A program made the translations under genes and the position numbers. A DNA stretch of 64,000 nucleotides from Tethya wilhelma (taxonomy: Eukaryota; Porifera; Demospongiae; Tethyida; Tethyidae). The stretch is from positions 3,527,249 to 3,591,248 of the forward strand of contig CAXIPT010000001.1 of NCBI GenBank assembly GCA_964030475.1. The letters run 5' to 3'. The notes below the pieces were generated by a model. The model was not told where the DNA came from. It was given only the letters and a program-made list of their open reading frames with translations, and searched no databases. Below are positions 36,228 through 48,607 of the stretch, one piece after another (positions within the stretch are counted from its first letter, which is position 1; the number at the start of each line of letters is the position of its first letter).

Positions 36228-37547
36228 TGTGTGTGTGTACTAATGAAGGCTTTGTTTGTGTATAGTAGCAATTGCTAACTGTGTACTCAATGCATATGCA
36301 TACATGTGTTAGAAGTGTCTGTGTTTCATGCATATGCATAGAAGTCTGTGTGTGATTGATACTAATGTGTTGTGTAGACAAACTCTGTCCACAGCGTCTA
36401 TAATGCTATTATTATGCTTCATTGAATGTTGCAAATAATGATGTAAATTGCATTTGTTTGTGATCCTTGTGGTATGCCCCAGACTCCATGTGGAACATGC
36501 CCATAACTGCTAGCTTGCAAGCTCTTACAAGGTCATACCTTGTAAAATGCAAAAATTAATGTGGAAAGAAAGGGTTTCTCTATCACACATACACCAGACA
36601 GCTCTGAATGTTGCCATGTAGTCTAGTTAGCTCCTCCTTACACCAACACATGCCATCATTTGAATAGTACACTTTGCTGAACAGGGGATGAACATTTAAG
36701 TACTTGTTCTCACTAGCATTGGATTATTCATGATGTTGTATGGTACAAGTGTACTACTTTACACTAGTTCATGGTTCTTTTGTATGTGAGGGAGAAATTA
36801 ATTTTGCTCATTTGCAAGTATGTTGGAAGTTAAAATATACTGTCTTTGGGGAGACTTTGCTTCTCTAGTAGTTATTGAAAAACAATGTCTTGATCGTTAA
36901 TAAATACACAAGTAATAGTATAGTACGTATGCTTTCCGGTCTTTTATTTCATGTTTGTCAATCTGTTAGTAGTCTATAAATTGTTTCTATTCAGCCACTG
37001 AGTGATGTTAAAAAGTTGGCCTTCCTTACCACAGTATACTCTAATCCATTGCTAACAGCAGTGGCCATAAATATTGTGTTGGTGTTTTATAGTTGAGTGT
37101 TGGGTGTTTACTGTTGTGTCTCTGTTGCTTAGCTACCAGTATTCACACCATCTTGGCAGTCATCTCTGCCTCAAACGTCACTCGGAGTACATGAGATATG
37201 TGATTGGAAGAGTGGGTAGGCTCACTTGGTCTTGGACTACTGGAAACTAGCCAAATTGACTTGACTTCTTTGTCAACCTGCCACTCTGCAGAGGGAGGAT
37301 AGCTTAGAGAAATTGTGTAGTACAATAATTATTACACAAGTGTAGGTATACATAATTCAGATGACCTTGTTTTGTGTGTGCTCACCATACATACAGTAGC
37401 CAGGTGCACAGCTTGTTAGTCACCTTAGTACCTTTTCCTTATCAATCAACAACCCACTAGTACAAAGATCTGTTCTACCTACTCAGATACATTGTGCAGA
37501 GTAATTACCACTAAAAGCTCTAAGTGGTAAAGTTCTCCACCTGACTT

Positions 37548-37616
<69 letters not shown>

Positions 37617-38315
37617 TGAGCAGCAACAGCTAAAGTAATATCTTGTGTATAGTTTGACCTCGGTATTACTTTGAAGCGGCTTTCAAAGTAGTGCGCCTAT
37701 AAATAAAGTCCGCATGGCGTCCATCAGTGTATACACTGGCCGACCACTGATCTAGCCTTAATCAGACATAGTGGTGCCAAACATCTTATCACGTATCTGC
37801 ATCTTTTGAGGAATTCGCAAGACACAATATAGCCCATGTTGGTTGTCCACAAGCATTGGTCAGTTGTGTTTTTTTTTTCTGGTCAAACCTGTTCTATTGT
37901 TTTGGGTGAAGGCATAGTTTTGAGATTGACATGCATTGATTGTTAGGTTCATGTAGCTATTTGTAAAGGTCAGGTAGCTGGGCTTTTGTATGGAGTTTGG
38001 AACCCTTTTTGTGGGCTCAAGTACCTTTTGTTTTAGAGAAGGTTTCTGGCTAAGAGAAACGCTGCTTTCTACTGATTCATTTTCTCGATTCATTTTCTCG
38101 TTCTGATTTGGATGTAAAGTTGCGCATTTGTGTGGTCTAATTAACATTCCTGCATAAGCAACCTTTGGCTAATTGACGTGTGCTCCTTTGTTGAGATAGA
38201 TTTCCAAGGCTTGTGTATTTGTTTATCGTGTGTGGGGGTGCAAAGTGGGTGTGTGTAATAGACTGTGTGTGTGTTTGCAACGTGTCGTGTGCCGTGTGCA
38301 AGAGGGTGTGTAGTA

Positions 38316-38359
<44 letters not shown>

Positions 38360-41300
38360 ACTGTATGTATCTGTGTTTGCCATTGCCTAGCAACCAAAGT
38401 TTTTATAGCCTAATTGTTGGTTACTGGCTGGGTGGAGATGAAACTAGTGGTCACAGGAGGTCAATGGCAAACAAAATAGTTGCATACCCTTAGTGTGCAG
38501 CACTCGACCATGCATCGATTGCCCCCACTTAGGGTCATGCAACCATAATTTGAATGTGCGTGTGTACATGACTGTATGATAATGATTGTGCACATTGCAA
38601 CAACCTTTATCATACGATATTTTACCTGCAGGATGTTGGCAGCATTATTGGAAAGGTGAGTACATTCTTCCCTTGTTAATCATTTACTAAACAGCATCTT
38701 GTGGTGTGTTGGTGTGTTGTTGGTTCTCACTTTCACAAACACATAATATTTCACGCTTGTTTCTTTCAGGGTGGGATGACCATCAAGGCCTTCAGAGAAT
38801 CAGTGAGTGAAAAGCACTCTCTTTGTTGTTGTTGTTGTTTACTTGTTTGTTTCTTGTTTGTTTCTCTCAGAGTGGTGCTCGTATCAACATCTCCAACAGC
38901 ACTTCATCGGAAAGGTGTGTGGTGGTTGTGGAATCTTTGATGACATATTTCGCTGCATTATTTACAGAGGGTAGCATTTGAAGTGCTCGTAATGAAATTA
39001 TCAGTAGTAGAATATTTCTTGTTCGTCGGTGAATTTGTTGTGTCTCGAGAGTTTCCTTGTGTGTGTGTATTGCAATGTGTTTTGACTTGGTGTCCACATC
39101 CTTTTACAGATTGGTTCAAGTAACCGGCACTAGAGAATGTGTTGCTAAAGCATTTTGTGCGATCGGAAAGAAAATCGAACAGGTAATGGAATCCAATCTC
39201 GAGTATTATTGCATACTGTGTGGTTTTTTGTGAATATGTTGTGAATATTTTGAGGAAATTCAAGGCTATAACTGTATTGCATATTTTGGAGCTGGGACCA
39301 CCGGATTCATTGAGATATGTCGGTGAATGAGATTAACTTCAACAATGGTCTACCTGCATCCTCTTTACCACCAGCTTTGTTTGTTTACCTTGTCAGCAAA
39401 CTCTAAAGTCCTTGAGTTTCACTGCGTTTGTTGCACAGTTTGTGTCCCTTCTAGTAATGCATACCAAACGTATGGTGTGTGTGTGTGTGTGTGTCGCTGT
39501 GTATGATCAGGTGATCACCATTCAATAGTGAGCACTATAGCCGATTCAGCACACATGAAGACAATCCTGTGCATAGTGGATACCCTACTAGTGATGCTTC
39601 TCATTGTCTGCCAGAATTCACTTTTCACCCTGGCTGGCAGGTGGGGGATATAGATATATGGTTTTAGGTTTTGTTTCTTGTCCTCTCAGGGGTGTACTGC
39701 AGATGCACATTATCGTTTGTAGATGTTTCTTGATGAGGTTGTTGATAATTGATTCCTTGGTGGTCTATTGGGTGCTAATAGTATTCATAATACCAATAAT
39801 CAGTTATTGTTGTGTAACAACTGGTTTTACGCAACAATAGCTTTAATTGCATTCATTGTTGTAATGATCCTGAGTTTGACGTCAGTAGGGAAATGTATTT
39901 TTAACTCCACCGTGCAAGTGGATTTGACGACCTTTTCCGGCTACACCCACTTGCAGGATTCCATAGCAGCCAAACAATCCCAGTTGGCTGATGGTTCTAC
40001 TGACATTGACCGAGGTGGTGTGGTGAATGTATCCTTTAGATTAGTCATCCAGTCCTCTCAGTGTGGCTCTCTCATTGGAAAAGGTGGTGGAAAAATCAAA
40101 GATATTCGGGAGGTTAGCAACCAGAGATCAACTTCTTGACAATTTTGATTACCAGTGCTTTCTTGTGGTTCCCACACATTCACACACACCCTCTCCAGAG
40201 TACTGGTGCTTCAATACAGGTATGTCCCACCACTTTTCACAATCCTACTTGCACAATCTACACTCTTTCAAACTTGCAATATCTGACCAGAATGTGCACG
40301 AAAGACGTGACATGGGACCTTTTATAGGTGCCCTTACTTCCTGCCTAATACTGAAAGGTCACACATTCCACACCCATTAAAAGGTCACTTGTCATGATGC
40401 TTCCATGGTAACGTGTTGCTTTCCCTGGGAAAATGTTTGCACCAAAGGAATAACCCTTGTTGTCTGTATAAACAATGTGGTGTGGTTTTACTTATTGGAT
40501 CATGTACTGTGCATGTGTTCTACCATAGATAATATAGACTACGTGACCATACGTGTGTTACGTAGTCTATATTATCTATGGTTCTACCTGTGGCGGGTAG
40601 AGTCTGAACGTGACCGTAATAATTATTGTGATATAAGTGTACTCTGTGTATGTGTGCGCGTGTACAGGTTGCAGGGGAAACCCTCCCAAACTCAACAGAA
40701 AGAGCCGTCACAATTTCTGGTTAGCCAAATTATATCTTCCACCATATTGAGAATAGCCTCTCCTTTCACTCTGCTGCCCCTCCTCTCTCCTTGGCCTGCA
40801 GGCTCTGCTGAGGCCCTCACCATGTGTATTTCACAGATCTGTGATGTGATGCTTGAGAATCCCCCACGAGGACCACTCATCCCATACAAACCACACGCTC
40901 TGCCGAATCAAGCCTACCAACCGAGAGTCAATGTAATGGTTGTTATACTCACAATTATTATTGTTGGAATGTCAATTGATCCTTTCCCCTCTGTGTGTCC
41001 ATTACAGCCCAATTTACCATACCAGACACCTTATACTGCAAGTGAGTACTACGATCGGTGGTTATACCTCATTCGTACTCTTTTTGACGTTGTTACCATT
41101 CATCATTACATACGGCATACTTAGGTTATTTAACATCTCTACACTAATGCACGCATTACACAGCCTTCCACACTGCAGCAGGTCCTGCCACCACCACACA
41201 ACAAATGCGCATTCCTAATGATGTAAGTATTGTTATTAGTGGCCTTTGTGAGTTGCATGCAATGTCTGTGATATGTACATAATTTTAGTGAGCTATATAA

Positions 41301-41816
41301 TATTAATTGTGCATGTTGTATGGTACAGTAAACCATTTGGCTGGTTGGCAGAGACAGTGGTTTCCAACCAATGTAATGACCAACATTTTGGTACTGCATA
41401 CTTAGGTACACTGATATGAGTTGGTTTAGAATTCTTGTCAGATTTCCCTTCTAAATAATATGGCATTCCATTGCACATCAATTACATAGTGTGTATGTGT
41501 GTATCATACAATAGCTGATTGGTTGTGTCATCGGTAGAAAGGGATCTAAGATCCACGAAATCAGAGTGAGCTCCGGTGCACAAATCAAGATAGCCGGCAA
41601 CGAGGGTGACAATCAAGATCGACTGGTGACCATAACAGGCACACCAGAAGCTGTTGGAATGGCACAGTACCTCATTAATTCCAGGTTAGGAAGCTTACAG
41701 AATGTATGAAGCCAAGCACTCACTGCTCCACCCACTCACTAATGACCGGCTCTCTTTGTGTTACTATGTGTAGAATACATTCAGAAGTGAACAGCTTCAT
41801 TACAATGGGCCTTTAG
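33965..41816 (+). CDS. Poly(rC)-binding protein, three KH domains
   Basis: Thirteen exons sum to 352 codons with all phases closing: 33965-34183, 38632-38655, 38770-38802, 38871-38914, 39110-39182, 39957-40112, 40199-40219, 40668-40719, 40802-40932, 41008-41041, 41164-41222, 41515-41684, 41774-41816. KH1 is GLRMLMSSRDVGSIIGKGG to FCAIGKKIEQ, KH2 is FRLVIQSSQCGSLIGKGGGK to ISQICDVMLENPP, and KH3 is DLIGCVIGRKGSKIHEIR to AQYLINSR. GXXG loops are intact in all three. KH2 carries the PCBP-typical NSTERAVTISG. PCBPs bind C-rich single-stranded RNA and control splicing, stability and translation. The PCBP1-4 set and Nova share this layout; the motifs and spacing favour PCBP. The exon 6 acceptor (CACTTGCAG) was chosen because it alone keeps the frame. 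Confidence 0.9.
34184..38631 (+). other. PCBP intron 1 (4.4 kb)
   Basis: Largest intron apart from the interrupted NCAPG2 one. It holds (GT)n tracts at 35221-35248, 36199-36238 and 38316-38357, a (GA)n tract at 37553-37612, and a direct repeat ATTCATTTTCTCG near 38080-38100. No exon or transposon ORF is visible; open frames inside it are short and unconserved in look. Confidence 0.7.
37553..37612. repeat. (GA)n microsatellite
   Basis: About 29 GA units in PCBP intron 1. Confidence 0.95.
40522..40582. repeat. Perfect 23-bp hairpin in PCBP intron 7
   Basis: Arms at 40522-40544 and 40560-40582 are exact reverse complements (core ATAGATAATATAGACTACGT), separated by 15 bp. It lies between the 21-nt exon 7 and exon 8. 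It may be a solo MITE core or a structured intronic element. Confidence 0.85.
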
Positions 41817-42281
41817 TGTTTGTCACATGGTCCTTGTTTCATTTTTGTAACACTTTTTTTTCTTCTTTTTTTCTTTGTTGGGTCATTGTATCGTATACAG
41901 TCATGTCTTTAATAATTATTAATGGTCTCAAAGTCATCATTTCTTATAATGTGCATTATTGTCGTCTGCCATTGAGATTTATATCACCAGATATTATTAA
42001 TACAATGTTGCTCTAATTCTCCAAGAGACAGATTCAGACAATACCTTACACCCACAATACCCTTTTCATGCTCACTCACTCACTCACTCACTTTGCAGTT
42101 ATGTCATCCTTAAGTATAATATAAGTGTACACTTAGCAACATAAAAACTGATACATACATTGTATTCTTGTATTCTTGTGATTGAATCTGATTTTGTTCA
42201 AATTTTCCATGCATGTATTGTTTATAATGATGCAATTATGATGTAAATTAACAATGTAAAGTTAGTACTAGGGGCTAATGT

Positions 42282-42796
42282 TATATAGGCCTTGGCAAAT
42301 TATTCAATTATTCAAATTATTCCCGGAATAATTTGAGAATAATAGGTACGAATTGATCCTGTGAGAATAATAGGCTGTACTTTGGGAATGTGAAAATCTA
42401 CATTGCTTAAATGCCCCCCAAAAAATGGAACTACTTGGCGCTTTTTGGGTTAAGATTAAAAGCCAATAGAATTAATATTGCCCAATTTAGTAAATTTTCA
42501 TTTTCTTTTTACGATAAAATTGTTGTAATAATGCATCTTTGCAGATAATTGTATGTAGTTTTCTAGAGTGTGAACTCTTGGAAAACACACCAAGGACTTT
42601 GAATGTCGTTAAAATTATTATTAAATTTTGATGAATTTATGTACTGAAATAACGTGTGCGTCTGAGAATAATACAAGAATAATAGGCTGGCTGAAAAGAA
42701 TATATAATGGCCCTATTAATGGGCTCAAAGTTTGGGAATAAAAGAATAGAATAATAGGTAAACTTTTGAGAATAATTTGCCCTAATTAATGGCCTA
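42282..42796. mobile_element. hAT-like MITE with 8-bp target duplication
   Basis: 515 bp in the 1.55-kb intergenic space between PCBP and HP1. It is flanked by GCTAATGT at 42274-42281 and 42797-42804. The ends are imperfect inverted repeats (TAGGCC...GGCAAATTATTC against GAATAATTTGCC...GGCCTA). The interior repeats GAGAATAATAGG several times and has no ORF. An 8-bp duplication is typical of hAT elements. Nothing else is seen in 41817-43364. Confidence 0.75.
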
Positions 42797-43364
42797 GCTA
42801 ATGTGTCAGTACTCAGTACAATGAGTACATGACTGTATTGTATACAATGCATGGTGCTATATAGCTTGGGCTTTCAGCCTTTCACCTTCACATTAATCTG
42901 ACTCTAGTCACCTAACTACATGCTACTTCCCTTCTCTCTAATTAACTAGTTCTCACAAAAACCAACTCACATGAAAATTCAAATTCTTTATGTCTACAAT
43001 TTTCTGACAAGTATCGTCCAAAAATTTTGGGGGTTATTTGCTGAGCAAGAGTGTATGATTTGGATGGTTATATATGTACGTAGCATTAATGGATAATGAT
43101 CTTGCAACACAGTAGCATTAATAAAATTTATGGAAGAGGTACATATAGGAAGACAAGTGTGTACTGCATGCATGCATACTGTACATGTGTGCTACTGGAT
43201 AAAATAGCTGTCAGTTAACAAAATAACAAGGGTGTTGTGACAAAACTGTGAGAATGTTTAACAAACGAGTGGTAGAAGCCATGTAGTAGAGGACGGTCAA
43301 AATGGTTTTCTGTATGTAGAGAAAAGCAGTCTCACCAAGTAAGTCTCTATCATGTTATGCAGTG

Positions 43365-44714
43365 TCACAGTGACTTACAATCTTCAGATACATCATGCCA
43401 CGTCAATTTACTCTCATAAAATTTGATAACCATCTGTGGAATTTGAACATTAGCATCACTAGCATACACCAGCTCAGGTTCTTTTTCAGTTTTCCTGTTG
43501 AAAAAAGGTGTGCATTAATTAGAAAAACAACTCACCAAAGGCTACACATTATGCTTACCATTTTATCAAAAAGAGTATCTGTCCACCCATTTCTGTTGCT
43601 CCGAGGATTTCTTCTGGAACTAGCCCTTTATCAAAACCATTAGGTTCAGTAACACTGGGAAATTCTACCTTGTTGTCTTCCCCATTCTCTTGAACAGGTG
43701 ACAATGCATCTGCTGCTGCTTTGCTCTAGAAATACACATCCAAAAACAAAATTAATTATGACTAATACAGCAATGTTTCAGCAGAATTGTCTATGCATAC
43801 CTTGGGTAACTTTGCTGGTGAAGCGACAGTTTTCTTCTTGACCTGTGAATCAAAAGGAAAGTCAACATTATTACCAGCAAAAAATCAAGTTAACACACGA
43901 CCAAAGATAAGTGCTGCTGTCAAGACTGGTTGTCTTTGTATCGTTGCAGTTTTATTCGCTATCAATTGCTTGTTTTCTCTAAACAGCTTGACAAAATCTA
44001 AACATCACTGCACACTCATGTGGATTGGATATTTGACGTTGGGTTGTGAGACACAAGCGATCTGCATGGCTCTGGCCATTTTTGAGCAGAGAACACGAAA
44101 ATTAGGTGTCAATTTTTCTAGACCCCTATTTTTCGATGGGTATAAAAGGTGGGGTCTTAGGACTAGACTATAGATGGCTTTCATGTGCAGAGAATTGTAA
44201 TGAGCTCGGGTGCAAAATAAGTGGATATAATGTACTATGACATTGGACACTCCCATTGGTGGGTGGAAGTGGTTAAGAACAGCTGCACGTAGCTCAATCA
44301 CTTTCGCCAACCAATGGGCATGTCCAACATCACAAGCACATCATATCCACTTATTTTGGGCACTCATTATCTATTTCCCGTGTGTGTAAAAAAACATCTT
44401 TTGAGGTGTCAACTAACCGTTTCAGTCGATTGTGCCACTGGTTTAAGTGCTTTTGTTTTGGCTGTATCTTGGTCTGGGTGATGAGCAGCAGAATGCTCCT
44501 TAGTCTTCTTTTCAAATTCAGCAATGAGCTCGGGACAGTCTAAGTTCTCATGTGGCTCCCATGTGCTCTCAGACTCAGGGTAATTCATCCATTTGAGCAG
44601 ATATTCAGTTCTACCTTCGACTATCCTTCTTTTGATTATTCTTTCAACAGTATATGTTTCTTCTTCTGGTTCAAAGTCACGCTGCTTTCTCTTCTTGTTC
44701 TTTCCCTTTGGCAT
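43365..44714 (-). CDS. Heterochromatin protein 1 (CBX1/3/5-type)
   Basis: Reader of H3K9-methylated chromatin. ATG at 44714. A basic/acidic N-tail (PKGKNKKRKQRDFEPEEE) leads into the chromodomain TYTVERIIKRRIVEGRTEYL, LKWMNYPESESTWEPHENLD, CPELIAEFEKK. The aromatic cage (Y, W, and the W/E of STWEP) is intact. The hinge is short and Lys/Pro/Ser-rich. The chromoshadow domain comes from two exons: GFDKGLVPEEILGATEMGGQ, ILFLIKW, then LVYASDANVQIPQMVIKFYE and SKLTWHDVSED before the stop. About 210 residues. A donor-like GTAAGT sits in the last codons (EDCKSL) but splicing there would only trim the end. Confidence 0.93.
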
Positions 44715-45152
44715 TTTGGTGTGATCCCTGAAACTAATTTAGGAGTAAATGGGTGTGGCTAAATTTAAAAAAATGATGTAGGTGAAACAGAGTATAAATG
44801 CTTCGATGATAAGTTCCAAATAGTGTTCTTTACTCTTTATAATTTGTGTTCAGTAAAATTATTGTCACTGACTTACTTTTTGTAAGCTTATTGAAGCTTT
44901 TTGAAGATGAAACTTTGTTTTGTTGAGTTCTTCGATGTCTGAAACGTGGAAACTTTAGGATTAGCCAAGCTTTGGATTGAAAACTGAAGGATATACCTCA
45001 CAAAATCAGCTGTGAAACCGACTTATCATACCGCCATTTTGATGTCAACACCACGCTGTTCGCAAACCCGCCAAATTATATCTATCAGCAACTTACTGCG
45101 CATGCTCGTTCTACACATTGCCGAATAATTAATAATTTGGAGTAATTTCAAA
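44715..45152. promoter_or_regulatory. Bidirectional promoter HP1 / MTX2
   Basis: 438 bp including the HP1 5' UTR. TGCGCATGCTCG at 45097-45108 is the same 12-mer found upstream of PCBP. CCGCCATTTTGATG at 45031-45044 resembles a YY1 site. Confidence 0.5.
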
Positions 45153-46397
45153 ATGGCTGAGACACTGTTGGCTTCTGCAACAGGTATTGAAATTGAACAC
45201 ATCCAAGCACTTTAATGTTACTGTTTGTATGCTAATAGGACGTTTAAGATGGCCTGATGATGCTGTCTTGTTCCATCTGCCTCCAGGTTGGTTCACAATA
45301 ATAGATGTGACTGCTTTCCAGTGCATACACATAATTTTGATAATATATTCATGAATGCATTATTTTAGAACGTGAGCTTCTACCAGACAAGGCTCAAAGG
45401 CTAGTTTTTCAGACATACTTGCAGTTGGCCAACCTAGCATTCACCACTCACCCTGTCATCAATGCAGACCACATGTCCCCTTCGGGTGAGGTCGTAAGTT
45501 GTTTTAGTGGACAGAGATCACTCGTTCCTGTTGTTACTACCATTCAGGATCGGCACCATTTTTATTGCTCAAGTTCAATTCAAGCTCTCTAATATTTAGT
45601 GAATTTGAAAAACTTGTATCTTTTCTAGACTCACAGGTATATTGTACAATATTGATTGTGATATAATGGTGTATAAACTCTTGTATTCTTATTAGCAACT
45701 TGGTGCCATTCCTTCACTGAGACTTTGTGACCAGTCCAATTTGGAAGCATACATGTCCTTGATACGATCAAAGATCATCCCTGCTGAGGTAAGGATCTGA
45801 CAGTGTATTACTACAAACAATACTATGTACTTTCTTCAGAATTATCAGACGTGGGTAGACAATGAGAACTTCAAGGAGGTATTGCCAAATAGTACGGCAC
45901 AAGGTGATTGTGTAGTAATGCTGCACATTTTTCAACTTCAGTTTTCCTTGAAGACCCATGGCTTTGGTCTCCCCTGGCCTCTTCATTTGGTAGTGCCTCA
46001 TCTTGAAAGAGTGAGATACCAATGGAATCATTGGGATTTGTATCGAAAACCCCGAAATGAAATTTTACAAGAGTTTGAACGAGCTTACAAATCTCTCTCT
46101 GACAATCTTGGAAGCCGAAAAATGTTCTCTGAAGATGGGTAAGTTGGTTAACTGTGATTGTTTGGAAAGTCGATCTATATTTGGTTCTACAGACCAACAG
46201 CTTTGGATGCTATGGTTTATGGTCACATGCAAGCTGTCATGACAACTGAGCTCCCAAATAATGAACTGTTACGAGTGGTAATGCAGTTCAAGAACTTGAG
46301 AGAGTTCTGTGAAGTGACCATGCCTACAAATGGACTAACTTGTGATACAGATACTAAACAGAATGTAGATGAAACTACAACCATTAGTGAATATTGA
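45153..46397 (+). CDS. MTX2: Metaxin-2
   Basis: Outer-membrane component of the SAM50/metaxin machinery that inserts beta-barrel proteins into mitochondria. ATG at 45153 (MAETLLASAT). Landmarks are LRWPDDAVLFHLPP, LVFQTYLQLANLAFTTHPVI, NADHMSPSGEV, EAYMSLIRSKIIPAE, GLPWPLHLVVPHLERVRYQW and PTALDAMVYGHMQAVMTTEL. The PSG and TALDA..GH motifs are the thioredoxin-like and GST-C-like parts of metaxins. There is no C-terminal membrane anchor, as expected for MTX2 rather than MTX1. It stops at EY (46395-46397). Followed 165 bp later by AGPAT5 on the same strand. Confidence 0.9.
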
Positions 46398-46527
46398 TCA
46401 CCATTGTCAAAGATTCATGTTACTAAAATCCATGCAATTAAGTTTAGTGGAGGAAGTGTTGGAGCAGCAAAAATGGAAAGGGTCGTTAGGCGTATACGGA
46501 GAGATTACTGAAAGTATGACAGTCCAC

Positions 46528-46541
46528 GGCCACGTGGCCGA
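46528..46541. promoter_or_regulatory. E-box palindrome upstream of AGPAT5
   Basis: CGGCCACGTGGCCG is a perfect 14-bp palindrome around CACGTG, 21 bp before the AGPAT5 ATG. Confidence 0.55.
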
Positions 46542-46562
46542 GACTGAACATACACAACAGAG

Positions 46563-48460
46563 ATGATCATCACAGCTACTCACTTGCTGCGGGGTTTGAG
46601 ATGGATTCCTCCAGCTGTGTCAATCATAGGCACGAGTCCTTTGTTCCTGGATATGTGGAGTGTCTTGAGGACGGTCACTCTACCTCTACCTGCAAGGATT
46701 TACAATAGACTTGAAGAGAAACTGTATTCAAATTATCAAGCAATGGTGGGGTTCTTCTATGAGACTTGGTCAGGAGTAGAAGTAGGTTTAATTGTTGTCA
46801 TTACTTGTTGCCTGTGGTGTGTTCAAACTTTGTGCATGATATAATGATTTACAGTTTTTCTTCTACGGCGATCCAATTCCTAATGAACCTGAAAATGTTC
46901 TTTACATATCCAACCACCAGTGTTCTGGTATGGTAACATTTAAAAATTTAAGTTTTGGCGATGATAAAAAAATTCTCTGTCATAAAAATTTGCTTCAGTG
47001 GACTGGGTGATCCCTGAGGTGCTGTGTGTGAAGCAAGGAGGATATGGTGGTAGAGCCAAGTACCTTCTCAAAGACCACCTCAAGTATGTCCCAATGTATG
47101 GATGGTATTTGGGAATGGTATGTCTTGGTTTGTCATTGGATTTAAAATGGTATACTTGATAGCTAACCAAGAAAAATGCTGTTTGTGCATTTCAGAGAGG
47201 AGGGATATTTGTGAAACGTCAAAAGGACAGAGACACTAATACACTCATTAGGTACGTACAGCTCTGTTGATGACTGCTGTCTCAATCATAATGTCACTTT
47301 GATCTTCTTTTCTTCCTTTGTATTGTGCAATGGACGGATGTAGAGGACTGAATGCTTATGTTGAAAAGGACATGCCTGTATGTCACTCATACTAATTGTT
47401 ATGATAACTGAATCTGAAGTATGTGTGGTGTGTGTGTGCTTACAGGTTTGGCTGGTGATTTTTCCTGAAGGAACTCGATTCAATCCTCAAAATAGCAAGG
47501 CCATTGTCAGACAGCGAAGCAGAGAATATGCTAGAAGCATAGGTAAATTTGTTTGATGTTGTGTATTCTGCAAGCAATTTACGTATGTTTTTTTATATTC
47601 TGTGTGTGTGTGTCTTGGTATTGCAGGCTTGCCTGAATTCAATCACGTCTTGACGCCAAGGACAGCAGGATTTGAGGTGAGACCACTGCAACTTTCCCAT
47701 TACACCTGTTCACTAGTATCTATCATCCTACAGATTGCTCTGAAACACATCCGTCACCACTTCAAAGCTGTTTATGATCTTACTATATTCTATGAAGGAT
47801 TTGGGAATCGGAGTGAGGAAGGCCATATTGTCCGAGGGCCACCTCCTGATTTGTTTGGTAGGTGCATGTATTGTAAAATCTTCATTTACTGCAGAATTAG
47901 TCTACCTTTAATGTACTTTTGTATTTGCTCATCTCTAGGGTTCTTTTCTGGTCAGTGTGCTCGAGTTCACATTCATGTAAGAAGAGTGCCAATTGAAGAC
48001 ATTCCTGAAGTAAGTTGAGACCAAAGCCTTCAGATGCCTCTGTTGATCTATTGTGATTGGTGTTGTTTACTCTAGAACCCTGAGGAGCAGAGGACATGGC
48101 TCTATGATGCCTACCAACAGAAAGAAAGGTATCTATTGATACAGTTATCCAGCTAGATCTATGTGAGCTTGCAAGACTACATTTTGCCAAATCATGGCAT
48201 TGTGTGACTGTATAGAGTTATTAGTTGTTGAACTTGTCTCTGATCTGTGTAGGTTGATTGAAGGTCTTCTAGTGAATGGTCGATTCAATGCTCCACGGTT
48301 TACCAACCGTCTTCCCCTCTCTGTGTCCCTCCCTCCTACAATTGTGCTGAGTTCACTTCTCCTGCTGATGATGTCACATAAGTATGGAAGGTGGTGTTAC
48401 TTCGGAACAATAGGACTTTTCACGCTTGTAACTTTTGTATCTGGTGCTCTTGCAACATGA
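46563..48460 (+). CDS. AGPAT5: Lysophosphatidate acyltransferase, AGPAT5 type
   Basis: Transfers an acyl chain to lysophosphatidic acid in the ER or outer mitochondrial membrane. ATG 46563 (MIITATHLLRGLRWIPPAVS), hydrophobic N-terminus, then VGFFYETWSGVE. Catalytic motif I is NHQCSVDW (HX4D), motif II region is GGIFVKRQKDRD, motif III is VIFPEGTRFNP, and HVLTPRTAGFE is motif IV. YDLTIFYEGFG and the C-terminal pair of helices (TIVLSSLLLLMMSHKYGRW; IGLFTLVTFVSGALA) fit AGPAT5 and separate it from AGPAT1/2, which are shorter. About 380 residues in eight or nine exons. The E-box palindrome CGGCCACGTGGCCG lies at 46528-46541, just before the start. Confidence 0.92.
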
Positions 48461-48607
48461 GCTAACAGACCAACATCCATTCCCTGCCAATTTACTGCTA
48501 TTCACCACAACAGGCTGCAAACAATTTCAATCAAATAACAACATTAATATTCACATTGATTTATTGTTGCTGTGCAAGCTGATATTATTTTCATTGTGCA
48601 AAAAGTT

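Noticed and set aside
35221..38360. CRISPR-like regular repeats in PCBP intron 1
   Set aside because: Only (GT)n and (GA)n tracts without spacers; eukaryotic context.
43365..43380. Extra 3' exon of HP1 through GTAAGT after SED
   Set aside because: Splicing to the next acceptor gives an immediate stop, so it would add nothing; the unspliced stop is simpler.
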